From contig NC_089442.1 in assembly GCF_026210795.1 (NCBI RefSeq), positions 3,748,501-3,812,500 on the forward strand: a DNA stretch of 64,000 nucleotides. Direction: 5' to 3'. The DNA comes from Rhizophagus irregularis (lineage: Eukaryota > Glomeromycota > Glomeromycetes > Glomerales > Glomeraceae). Position numbers and translations under genes: made by a program. Below the pieces are notes generated by a model that ran no database searches, was not told the origin of the DNA, and worked only from the letters and a program-made list of their open reading frames with translations. Below are positions 10,077 to 22,432 of the stretch, piece by piece (the stretch's first letter is position 1; every line of letters begins with the position of its first letter).

Positions 10077-13000
10077 ATGATGGACAACAAAAAACATAAT
10101 TTTTCTCCTCACCCTTCTCCCCTTCTTAAATTTGGTCAAATTAATGTTAATGGATTATGTTCCCCAGTTCGACAACAACATTTGCTTAATTTCTTTCTCC
10201 ATTCTTCTTTTGGTGCTTTATCTTTGAATGACACTCATCTTTCCCCTTCAAATGCTAAATTTATCTTCAACAATGAACACTCCCAACATCATTTTAGGTC
10301 CTATTAGGCCTGTTCGACCTCTTCTCGTCCCCATGATGGTGTTGGCATTTTGCTTCGTAATCCCCTTCATAAACATGTTCAAACTATTGATTCTTGGAAT
10401 GGTCATCTTCTTAAATTAGATCTTTTTTTTCATCAAACGAAAATTTCTATTATTTCTTTATATTACCCTCCTTCTGGTTCTATTCATCACTCTATTTGTA
10501 ATGATCTTATTGCCAAACTTCTTTCTTGGCTTGATCATGCCCATGCTAATAACTATTATGTAGTCATTCTTGGCGATTTCAATGTTGATGAAATCGCCCA
10601 TTCCAATTATTCACCCAATCATTTTAAACTCCTTCGTTTACTTTCTTCTCGGTTTTTTACCAATCATCAATCTCATTCCTCTATTGAAAGTCCTGACCCT
10701 ACCTTTTATCATACTAATGGATCTTCTAGACTGGATTATATCTGGTCTTCACCTGGTTTTTCTGCTCTTGGCCTCTTTTCGCTAGTGGTTGATTGCCCCA
10801 AGCTACTTGATCGCCCTTTTACTGATCATAAAGTTCTTACAACTGTTTTTGACTTTAGTTCTTGCCTGGCTATTTTGGCCAAGTCTCGTCTTAAGCAAAA
10901 AAAAAGAAATACGTACTATTTTCTCTTATACCTCCACTTCAGATGAACAATGGAATAACTTTACTGCTGAGGTGGATGATTCTCTTGAAGTGTATTTAGA
11001 TAGACAATATAATTCTCGTCTTGATTTTTCTTCTCTTTCCCTTGATCGTATGTGGCACGCCTTGAAAGCTGCCATACTTAGTGCTGCAATTGAAACCTTA
11101 CCCTTTCATAAAGTCTCCAACACGCATCGACATTCATATTCTCCTGAATTAATTAAACTTATTGCTATCAACAAGTTTTTAGATCAATTTTTATATCGCC
11201 TTACTACTCGTCGTCCTAATCGGCCTACTTAAATTTCGCAAATGACTATTGCTTTACCTTCTCATCTAGAGAATCTTGTATCTTTGCTTCCTGATTATTC
11301 AGTTCCTACTTATTCTACAACTCCCATATCTGAATTTAAATTCTTTTTACGATCACAAAAGAATTTAATTACTGCTTTTTTATCCACTAAATTTGCCCAA
11401 CACCTTACGGACTCTGTGGAATACTACACCGCATTACGTGACAAGCATTTTTTGAACTCACTTGGCTCCTTTATAGACTCTGCCTTATCAGTTGAAAAAC
11501 GTTCGATTGTTCTTGACTGCGTCTTGGTTGTCCTGAACTCTACTCCTACTCTATTAACGGATCCTTCGGATATTAAACAAGCTGCTATTACTCATTTCCA
11601 ATCAATTGTTTCTTCTCCGTTGGTTTGCTATTCTTTTATTGCTTCATTTCCTGCTCGGTGGCAACAAGCTTACACCCCCCTTTCTGGTGTGTCTGCTTCA
11701 TTATATGATCCTGTTTTGGCGCCTATTTCTCTACAAGAATGGTCTGATATAATCTCCTCTATGCCAAATAACAAAGCTTCCGGCCCTTCAAAAATTTCTT
11801 ATGAGATGATAAAACATTTGTCCGGCGAAGTCTTGGATTTTTCTCTTTTACTTGCCAATACCTGCCTTTCTCGCGGTGATATTCCTGCTGACTGGCGTAA
11901 AGCAATGGTTTATCCTATTCCTAAACCCATGATTTTGATGCTCAACTCAAGAACACTCGACCTATTACTCTTCTGGAAACTGTTCAAAAATGTGTTATTA
12001 AGGTCGTTATTAATCGTCTCTCTAACATCCTTGCCGACAATAATGTCCTTCAAGGAGGAAACTTTGCGGGTCTACCTGGTGGTTCTACTGATGTCCCTAT
12101 CAAAATGCTTGATACGATTATCCATCAACAAAAACATGACTCTACTGATGATCAAGAACTATGGATCGTTTCTCAAGATATTTCTAAAGCTTTTGATTCT
12201 ATGGATTTGAATATGCTCAAATTAGCTTTAATTAGATTACATATCCCTGCACTTTTAGTGCAATTTATTTTGAATCTTTTTACACGACGTAATAATAGAA
12301 TTATTACTTGTCATGGCGATACTGCTACTTATCGAGTGCTTGTTGGTATCGATCAAGGAGAAATTATTTCCCCTTTACTTTGGGTTATTTATTTAGATCC
12401 CTTACTTACTGTTTTGAATCATGAAGCACGAGATCCTTTTATTTTAAAATCTTTAGCTCTTCTAGATTATTCTCCACTTGAATTTGAACAACATTTTTTA
12501 CCTGTTTCACATTTGACATTTATGGATGATTCTACCCTTATTGCTTCTTCGAAGGCTGGCATTGAAGATTGACTTTCTATTACTGCTGAATTTTATACTT
12601 TAAATAATGTTCAAGCCAATTCGGCTAAATATGTTCTACTTTCATTTTCTTCCCCTTCATCAAACATTATTTTTGATCTTTTACCCTCTTCTTTGATTAT
12701 GGAAACCTCTCTTTCTCTTTCTTCTTTAGCTTTGAATACTTCATTTCATTTTTTAGGTGTTTGGTTTTCTTTATCCGCTTCTTCCCAATTTGTGCTTAAA
12801 CAAGCACGTTCTATGGTTAAAGATATGGCTGTTCTTCTTGGTCCAAAAAAGTTACTGGCGCAACATGTGGCCTACTTATATAATGCTGTTCTCCTCCCAA
12901 GATTGGAATTTCATCTACAAACTACTTTTTTCTCAGAAAAAACGATTGAATCAATTATTAAACCTATGTTCTCGGTTTTACAGAAAAAAGCTGGACTTGC

Positions 13001-15356
13001 TGCTACTACCCCATTGGCTTTGTTATTTCTCAAACTTCCATTTTCAATTCAAAATGCCTTTTATCGGTTCCTTTCCTCCCACATTGCATCTTGGCAAAAA
13101 ATATTTACACATCCTGATTTCAGGAATTTTGCCCTTTATGCTATCTCTTATCTTCAAGGATATTTGGACGCTGAAAGCTGCCCGACTACTATTAGCCTAG
13201 AACCATGGTCTCAAGTAGTTTCTTTTCGGACACACACTTTGTACAATTCACTTTTATTCTCTTCGCGATTGAATATCACATGGTCCCTTTCTTTCCGACC
13301 TCTGAGATGGGATTTACAACAAGCTTTGCCATTCCGATCTATTTTACCACATTCGATTTTTCAGACGGCTTGGAAACTTTGGAAAATTTTGAACATTTTT
13401 GTGCTTGCCCAATTGGCTTCTCCTTGTGGACGTTATCTTATAAATTGGTCTGATTTTCGTTACCTTAGTATCGTTGGTCGTAAAGGACAAATTCCTACTT
13501 GGTTTAATTTTATTAATAATAATTTTCTTTCTTCTTCTTCTTCTTCTTTATTTTTGCCTTTGTATTTTATTAATTCTTCTTTTACTTTAGCTTCACCTTG
13601 TTTATTAGATCATACTGTTAAAGATTATCATTTTTATTCTCAATGGGCTATTAATTTTAATTCTGCTACCCAAACTTTATCTGTTGGCCGTATCTGTATC
13701 ACCTATAAGAAACAAAACTCTGCTATCATGTCTCATTGGCTTCCTGTATCTACTTCAGCCGATGAACGATCCTATAATCCTTGTCCTGGTTGTTCTTTTA
13801 ATATACCTGTTCTATCCAAAAAATCTGCCATTAAACAACGCTGTAATAGCAAAAAATGTTTTTTCAATGTTGCTTTATCTGAAACGACGGGATATCCTAC
13901 CAAAAATGCTAAAGTATTTGCGGCTTATCTTCCTATAACTCTATCTACTTTATGGAGTTATGCTACTTCTCTGACTCTTGTACATTTGACAAATTTGTCC
14001 TCGCCTAATCCCTCTGTCTATTCCTCTCCTTCTACCTCAAGGATTGAAGACGATGATGTTTTACCTCTTTCTGTGCATACTATGTACACCGATGGTTCAT
14101 TTTTGTCTGCTAAGGACTCTTTTCCTCCTTCTATGACTTCTGCTTGGCTTGCTCTTGATGATGACGAATTTATTCTTGACTCTTTATCTTTGTGCTTCCC
14201 TTCATGTTTTCCTTCAGCTTTGCGTTCTAAGATCTATGCTGTTGTATTAGGACTAAACGCTCTTTCCCATAACTCTTTAATTTCCATTTATACTGACTGT
14301 AGTCAGCTTATCTCGCTATGGAAATGTTTTGTTAATATTCCTTTTTCACCGAAGTTGCTTCGTGAACCCAATCATTTTCTTTGGCTTTCTATTCGACAAC
14401 TTATTATGGATCGTAACCTTAAAGTCGATTTGATTAAAGTCCCTGCTCATGGCGATAATATTTATAATATACAAGCAGATTCTTTGGCTAAAAATGCTCA
14501 TTTGTCTTTACAACCTACTTTCTCACCTTTGGTCTTTTGTCACATTCCATGTCTATTGACCTTTAATTCTTTGCCTATTGACATGAATATCCGTCACTTC
14601 ATACGCTCCATAGCAGATGCTTGTGCTCTTTTATCATTCTGTTCTATGGCGCGTTTTACTGCACTTGGCTCTCCTGCACTCTTTGACTGGGCTGGTATAC
14701 ATTTTTGCCTTTCGCAGATTAAAGGTTTCGCTTCGCATAAAAATGGTCGTCCTGAATTTTGGATCTTCTGAATCAAACTTTCGGATATGTTGGCCTTACT
14801 TTGATTACTCTACAACAACGTATGCCTACTTCAGTATCTTCCGGAGCTGGTTCTGTCTGCAATGTAACTCGCCTTCCCGAAGACTTGAATCATCTTTGGA
14901 CTTGTCCTTATATTTTACCCGATCTTTTAATCCACGTCTAACACATCGTTCCGAAGTTATAAAATTTAGAGACCTCTGCTTATCTTCGTTCTTGTCCTTG
15001 AAATCCTTGGATATTTCTTTTCAAACTGAATTTTCTACTTTAGATTGTTGGGATTATGATACCCTTCTCCGTCCTGTCTTTGGCTCATTAGAGAACTGTT
15101 ACCTGCACATTTAACGGCATTTTTGAAACCGTACTTTTCCCTCTCTACTATATATAAAACTATTTCTCCTCTTCTTAATGACTTCCAAGTCGAACTGTAT
15201 GGTGAAATTTGGTTATGTCAGAATGTTCTTTTTCATGCTTTGAGAAGAGCAGTAGGTATCTCAGCTGCTTCCAAATTACGTGGCACATCTTCAAATTCTT
15301 CACCTATTATTTCTTCTCCACAAATTCACAACTCTTCTTTGGCGACAGTTTCTTAG
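10077..15356 (+). pseudogene. LINE ORF2: endonuclease, reverse transcriptase, RNase H, broken
   Basis: AP-endonuclease at 10077-10890: GQINVNGLC, VVILGDFNVDE, SSRLDYIWSS and FTDHKVL, the conserved Asn, Asp and His positions. Reverse transcriptase at about 11740-12560: NNKASGPSKISYEM, WRKAMVYPIPKP, SQDISKAFDSMD, GIDQGEIISPLLW and FMDD (about 12519-12530) in place of the commoner YADD. RNase H at about 14080-14500: MYTDGSF, SKIYAVVLGL, YTDCSQL and QADSLAKN. A Cys/His motif (CNVTRLPEDLNHLWTC) lies near 14860. In-frame stops occur at 10305, 11230 and 12570, with frame changes near 10900, 11930 and 14755. The 12105-14771 block is a single frame with only one stop. Confidence 0.82.
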
Positions 15357-15360
15357 GATC

Positions 15361-15635
15361 ACTGGTAAAAAAATGATTTATCCTACACATATCTTACACA
15401 TATTGGGTACTCAAAATGTAGAAAATCATACACAAATAATACACATATCATACACATATCGGGTACTAATATATATATCATACATATATCAATTACTGAC
15501 AGTATACTATATATATAAGAATTCGATATGTATATGATATGTGTATTATTTGTGTATGATTTTCTACATTTTGAGAACCCGATATATGTAAGATATGTGT
15601 AGGATATGTGTAGAATAGACCATTTTTTTACCAGT
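15361..15635. mobile_element. Palindromic MITE inserted in the LINE 3' region
   Basis: A 275-bp sequence whose two halves are near-perfect reverse complements. The left end ACTGGTAAAAAAATG matches the right end CATTTTTTTACCAGT, and internal blocks such as GTAGAAAATCATACACAAAT pair with ATTTGTGTATGATTTTCTAC. The centre is AT-rich. It would fold into one long hairpin. No clear target duplication is visible at the assigned boundaries, so the exact ends are uncertain. Confidence 0.75.
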
Positions 15636-16013
15636 AAATTCCTGGATTTCTTGGATATCCTCTTCTATAATTCGGGATGGATCATGGATCTCGCACTTGA
15701 ATTTTCTGCGCCGCTTAACAGTTCAACCTCTTAGGATTTCTTTCTGGTAACGGACTGGATTTTTGGATGTTGGATAGTTGACTCACACTGGCCTTTGGGT
15801 AAAGTTGGGGTATGCGATTCTGTAATAGTTTAGTTTTTTTTGCTTTAATTTATTTTAGTTTAGATTTCTTTACTTGTATGAATCGTGAAGCTACTCTTTT
15901 TATTTTTTAGTTTATTTTCTTATTTTTGCAATATTGTTCGACTGTATTTTCGATGTTAAATATAAAATAAAAAATAAAGTCATAAGACTGTTTGCACAGG
16001 AAAAGGATAAAAC

Positions 16014-19000
16014 TACTACCATTCGATTCGTCTGTCTCAGTGAGACGATTCTAACAAGCTATGATACATCTTTGTATGATTATTAATGCCAAGTTATTTA
16101 ATATATTCTTTATATAACTGTGATTATAAACGGTTTTTTTTAATATAAGATTTTTGAGGATAGGTGTGATAGTGACTATAGATAGATTGTGACTATATAG
16201 GATAGATTTTAATAATAAAGTGTTTTGAACATTCAACTGGTGTGACTATATAGTAGAATGTGACTATAACGGGAGTGACTATAGAAGGAGTTGACTGTAT
16301 TACCTCTTAGTTGTATGAGAGATGTTCATAGTCCTCTTTGAGTTCTTCTCTTTAAAATTATTGGATTACTTTTCCTTTATTTATCATATTTTAAAGTTAT
16401 TAAAGTTCAAAGTTAACATATTTTTATATATTTTTATAAATTATTCGATCATATGATATTGGTTATAATTAATCATATTGATTTATTGTTATAATAAATT
16501 GTGATCAATATTTTTTATTACTAAATAAGGCTAGAATATTTTCTTATTTAGAAGGAATAAATCCTAATTTAAGTAATGGTTATTATAAAAATAAAATTCA
16601 AAGTTTAAAACTTTAAGTATTAGTTACTATGTATCAACTTAAAGGTAATATATAATAAAATGCATTTTTAATAATAATTCAGTTAATATTAAAATAAAAA
16701 ATGCAAATTTACTACCATTAGATTTGTTTAATCAAGATGAATTTAAATTTATTAAAATCCAATTACTGGATTGTTTAAAAACAGAGGTATACAAGATAAG
16801 AAATTTTAAAAATACTCCTAAAATATGCAATAACGAGAATTAATATATAAACGCTAAATAAACTTTAATGTATTATATATTAGTATTTATTATATTAGAC
16901 TCATAATTATAATTTAGGAAATTTAGGATGCTGTAATTTATTCAGTTTATATGTAATTTATTATGTAAAGTGCCAAAATAATTTGGAATGCTAAAATTAA
17001 ATTTGGGATTTTACTTATAATTATGGCAGTCTAAAATAATTTGGACAATATATATAAATTATTAGTAATCAATTAATTCAATCAGATTAAGTGATTTTAT
17101 TAATCGTTACCTAGTAATAAATTTTTTAAAAAGGTAATATGTAATAAATATCATGATACAAATAACATATTATCCCTTAAACTGTAGGGGTTAAAATTAA
17201 TTTTAAAAATTTTGTATTTTTAAAATATCTTAAGATTTAGTGATCATAGAAAGATGAAATTATATTTGTTAAATTCCTCTTATTAAGGTGCATTTAATGG
17301 TAATAAAATCATAACTCTAAAATTGATAGATAAAAAGTTATATTAATTTATAAATTTTTAGATTTTATAAGTTATTCTGTCATATAATATTTGTAGAAGA
17401 ACAATTTTATTTCTATCAGATTCTTCTCATTAAGACACATCAAATAGTGGTAATTTTATATTTCTAGGGTTAATAGATAAAAAGATATTTCAATTTGAAA
17501 AATTTAGCTACTATTTGTTATAATTTGTTGATCATTTACTTTTAAAAAATCATTAATCAAATTGAACTTTTTTTTCAATTTTTACTTAGAAAATACTATA
17601 GAATTTATTATAAAAATATTGGTTTATGTAATAAAATATTTTAAGATATTTAAAAGTGTCTTTAATTAAAAAATAAAATTGCAGGCAAATTTGGTTACAA
17701 AACAATTTAAAAGATATATAAAGTAATTTATTACTTTATGCAATACCTATATTTATTCAATGCAAAATTATAATACTAAAATTTATATTTTTAAATAAGA
17801 TTTAGAATTTTTAAGTAAGTAAATTTATGAAACTTAAAATAAGTTTAAAAAATCATATAGATTTTTTTTTTAGATAATACTAATTAGTAATTTATTTTTT
17901 TTAAAAAAAATAATTAGTATTATTATAATTTTAATTTTGAAAAAAATCTGTTATAATTATATAATTAATAAAACTACATTATTTACTGTTAAAATTATTT
18001 GTCAAAATAATGCTAAAATAGTAAAAATAATTTTAATGATTTTAATATAATAAAATTTACAAATTTTAATAAGCAACTTTATTTACTGTATATTTATCTT
18101 ATTATAATTTATTGAAAATCTCACCAGCAGTGATTATTACCATACCAGTATTAAGATGCATTTTTGGCCTGAATTAAAATTTAATAAAACACTAACCGGT
18201 ATTATATCATAAATCCACTACTGGTGACCATCATATTTAGCAATACTCTAATTTATTTGTTAATCATTATATATAGATTAGAATATTGATTATTTTAATT
18301 AAAATTAATATAATTTAATTAAAATAATTAACATTCAAATTATTAAATTGATTTTTATCTATCAATTATTTGACCATTTTTTTAGTAAAAAAAAGCTAAA
18401 GAAAAAACTTAATTTTTCTTAACTTATAGTTCTTGTAAATTGCTTTTTAGATATAATGACTTAAAGAAAATTTTTTTAAAATTTATCTAGATTTTAAATT
18501 TATAGTTTAAAAAAACTATATATTGGAAGTAATTTATATTAAAAATAATTTTACTTTTGTAAAACCTGAATTTTTTTCATAATTTTGAAGATTAAAACAG
18601 TTATATATATATATATATTTTTTTTTACTGCACCACATATAGATCTTTATTAAGATTTTTAAAAATAAGTTTATACAATATATGTAAAACTAATATAAAT
18701 TCTAATTTAGTAAAGAACTACATCACTTGCTAACTTCAGCGAAGCAACTATATGTGCACTGTCAGTGAAGGACTTAGGCTAGAGAAGTAAGTCTACCTTG
18801 TAGGTGTATTTTCTTAGAGAGATCCCTTCCTTTTGATCTATGCCATGAGTGCCCCTAAGGACTCACTGTTATTGCAGACGAAACCCATTTCGAACAAAAT
18901 GAAGTAATAGGAGTAAAAACAATAAGTCGGGGTAAAAAAAAAAAATTAAAATAGGGGTAACTAAAAAAAATTATTAGTATTCTACAGATATGAAGTCTAC

Positions 19001-19421
19001 TATACTGTCTATCACAATTCTATATATAGTCATCAAGGTAAAGCAGTCATCCCATTAGTTCTTAAGCCTTCTTAGTAATGATCTAATTTCTGCTAATAAA
19101 GTAAGTTTGCCCGATTCACTACCATCCAAACCTTTCTTCATATTCTTTAGAGTCGAAGATACATGTTTTTTCTAAGAGGTTTATTCATCTTTAAGGTTGC
19201 TGGAGAAACTAGGAGGTTTTGGCAAGTTGGTGAAATGCCAAAATAGCAAAACTTTGCCAAAACTATATGAAAGTCTTATTAAAAAGTTGGCAAAACTCTG
19301 GAGAAAAGCGAAACCTGACGAAACTTATTAAATAAATACGAAACCTGCTGAAACTCATTGAAAACTATAATAAAACTATAGTAAAATCTTGAAGAAACTA
19401 ATCGTAGAATTTTGGAGAGGT
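16014..19421. other. AT-rich region with decayed repeats, no gene seen
   Basis: It begins with a copy of the dispersed palindromic repeat (about 16017-16065), with further weaker copies at about 16700-16765, 17255-17305 and 17405-17460. The rest is 75-85% AT by eye, with homopolymer and TA runs (for example near 18605) and no open frame over 60 codons showing coding character. Around 18720-18900 base composition is more balanced but no product is recognisable. Around 19200-19400 AAAACT and GAAACT words recur. Confidence 0.5.
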
Positions 19422-20832
19422 TTAGGCAGTAATCTTACTCGTCTTAATCTTGTTATCTGTAATTTGGTTCAACCTCGTTAGCCGAGTTTTGGTTCTTCGC
19501 TTCTGATTTCGGCCACTTCTTGGTGGTCGATTATGACCTTTAAATAGTTGAGGTGAAAAGTACCTAATCCAAACACCTTCATATTCTTGCAAGTTCAACT
19601 TGGTATTTGTGATTTTATCCAAATCTGCTCAATTTTCATAATACATGATAAGCTTGCAAGTATTTTTCTCCTGATCACCTTAAAAGCTTTGCATCCCAAA
19701 TATGAGATAGGTAATTGAGAAGGGTCTGAAGGATATAGCATCAAAGTACGATATTTCCAGGTATGTCTTTTCATACACAAACAAATCGTTTTCTTTCTTT
19801 TTTTGTTGAAGATTCCAGTTAATAGGATACCATTAGATGGGTCTAAAGAAGCGGTCCAAACTCCTTGATTCCATAGGTTCATAGCCCACTTATTGAAGTT
19901 GATTGAAATGGTGACCGTTAAATATTTCTTCTGATATTTCATTTTAAAAGCGATCATGTGACTCCATTTCTCAAAATACTGAAGAATTTCGAGTTGAGGC
20001 CAGGTGGAGGGGATATCATATAAAGTAATTTCCCAAATATTATCCTTGAGTACTGGATCATATCCGGTCATTACTGATTGTATTTCTTTTGGAGGAGCGT
20101 GTTGTTGTTTTTTCTTAAGCTGCAAAACTTTGCTATTAGACGCCGTATCTTTAGTCGCGTTATTCGTTTTTGGACCTATTACGGATGGAGTCGAAAAGGT
20201 ATCGCATTGCTACTGCATGTAGATTCCTGAAGGCCATTTTTGCAAATGTAACAGTACATCCTTTCCTTTTGGGGTATAGGATATGGCTTTAGCATTCAAT
20301 TTTGTGAAACTCTTAGAGTTTTTTGTTAAAGATTCTGCCATCACGTTCTCTAATTGGTGTTCAGTGTTTTGATCGTCATGTTCCACATCTATTAATTGGT
20401 GTTCGACATTTTCAAAAATTTCTGTTTCCATCAGCTGTACTTCAGTTGTATTGATACTGGCGTATCATTGGTTAGTTCTGTTGACTCGAACTGCGCTACT
20501 TGTTTTTGGATTGTTTTGTCTATGTAATTCTTTAGAGAGACTTCATACTCATCGGCAATAGTATCGAGAGTAAACAACAAATAGGTGAGTTGAACTTCAT
20601 TCTTAACACCAAGTTCCTTAAGTACAGGTCTATGATCTTTAAAGGTTTCAGTATTGTTGTATTCTTCAGCAGGTAAAATACGCTCTACATATCCTTGAAT
20701 AGCGGTTGGTCTGGTAAGTTTTACCTTCTGAAGGGCAATACTTAGTATGTCAAGAAAGCTCTTTCCATTAATATTATATTCATTAACTTCATCGAGGTTA
20801 ATAATATTAGTATATTTGGCCAGGTGTACCAT
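19422..20832 (-). pseudogene. Degraded mobile-element-derived coding region, RRM-like
   Basis: Three or four adjoining open pieces on the minus strand read as one former protein. The N-terminal part (20832-20434) starts MVHLAKYTNIINLDEV and is mostly helical. A Glu/Gln-rich linker follows (about 20430-20210), then a region with a beta-strand pattern typical of an RRM-like ORF1 domain (WEITLYDIPSTWPQLEIL), and a basic tail rich in Arg/Lys (about 19500). I recall similar proteins as highly repeated in Rhizophagus, which suggests a mobile element, but I cannot name the element family. It is broken in about three places and no partner polymerase or transposase lies beside it. Confidence 0.5.
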
Positions 20833-22432
20833 ATTTTAAGCTATAAAATAATAAAAAATAAAATTATTTTTCTGCTAAAAAAATGGATATGAGGATTATC
20901 AGAAAGAGTTCTCATAACAGTTATATATTAAGAAGTTAGATTTATTAATATTTTATTTTAAAAGTATTATAAAGATTTTTTCATAAAATATTAATTGAAA
21001 TTTATAGTTATTTGAAGAGTAAACTTTTTTGTTAATAAGAGATTTATAAAGTAGATAGAGATTTGGTATTTATTACCTTTTTTATTCAGTTTTTTCTTTA
21101 AATTTTCATAATTTTCCTTTTATTTAGTTTAGTCTTTTTTTGATATTTCTGGATTATTTAGAGATTTAATAGTATTAATTTTTTTTTTGAATTTTATAGA
21201 TAAAAGTAATGTAATTGAACTATGCATACTTATGTAGGGTTTAAGTAAAATAACAAATGTATTTTTTCTTAACTTTTACTAATAAAATATGCAGTGTATT
21301 AAAAACAAAACAAAACTAATTATTAAATAAATCAAATCTGCCCATATAATACATTTTATTTGCTATAAGTTAAAGAAATTTAGGAATTACCATATAATTT
21401 ACAGTATTAATTAAAAATCCAAAAAAATATATATTTAAATATTTTTTTTTTTTGTAATTACCCTCAAAGGGAGTAATACTTTATTTATTGATATGGTACA
21501 CCAGTGAGCAAATACAATAAATGATATATTTAAATATATATATTAAAGATATTCTTTTTATCATGTAACTTTAATACAATTTCTTTAGTATTTCTTATTT
21601 CATATTAAATTTAATCAGTATTATTAATTGATTTTATAATAATAATCAATTGTAATTGAATTAAAAAAATTATAAATTGTTATTTCTTTTTTTACAATTA
21701 TATACTATGATACAAAATAAACAATAAAACTATTGAACAACTTTTAAATATTAACAAGTTTCTTTTTACAATTCCATTTCCCAGTATGTGAACCAAAATA
21801 TGCTTTGTTTTCACATATTTCTAGTCATTTTGATCATTTATTATTTAGGAAATTACAAAAATTTCATAGAAAAATGGGATTTTTAATGTTAAAAATAAAG
21901 TTATATGACTCATACACATATTTTAAATAAAACGTTGAATTTCAGGTAAATTTATCTAATATAAAATGGAAATAAATTATATATGACCTGTTTACTATGT
22001 CGGGACCATGACTTTTTTCTAAATATCCATGACCTTTTCGTAAATAATATACTTTTTTTGAATATGACCTTTATTATAATTATCCAGAGTCCTATGGAAC
22101 CAATAAAAATAACATAAGTACAACATGTGACTTTACGTTACTTCGTTATCAGAAGTACGTAATATCTCCAAATATGTATTATGTAAGAAATTAAATCAAA
22201 AATGCGAATTTAATGATTGTATATAATGTTCACTATAAATTTACGTTAAAATATTTCTGTATATCGTGAACTTTGAATAGACCAAAGTAAAATGAAATTT
22301 TTCACGGCATGTAATAAAAGACTAGTAAGTAATGATAAAAAACAAGGAGAATTATTATTTAATGATCACCTTTCATTAAGTTCGTGAATCTTTAAATCAT
22401 GTGATAAAATTCTATTATTTGAACTTCTAGGT
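20833..22432. other. AT-rich intergenic region, no gene seen
   Basis: No coding region is recognisable. A decayed dispersed sequence at about 21985-22110 resembles one at 30105-30215. Near 22352 lies the motif ATTTAATGATCACCTTT, which recurs inverted at about 27288. Confidence 0.5.

Larger units (their letters stand above)
7885..16000 (+). mobile_element. Full-length non-LTR retrotransposon (LINE, Tad1/I-like), decayed
   Basis: An 8.1-kb element flanked by AAAAGGATAAAAC (7872-7884 and 16001-16013); with the preceding GG the match is 15 nt. It has an ORF1-like region with RRM and a zinc knuckle, and an ORF2 with AP-type endonuclease, reverse transcriptase, RNase H and a C-terminal zinc motif. 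There is no poly(A) tail; the 3' end is TTTGCACAGG followed by the target repeat. RNase H together with an RRM-type ORF1 points to the Tad1/I group (family knowledge). A palindromic MITE lies at 15361-15635. Frames are broken in several places, so it is unlikely to be active. Confidence 0.85.
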
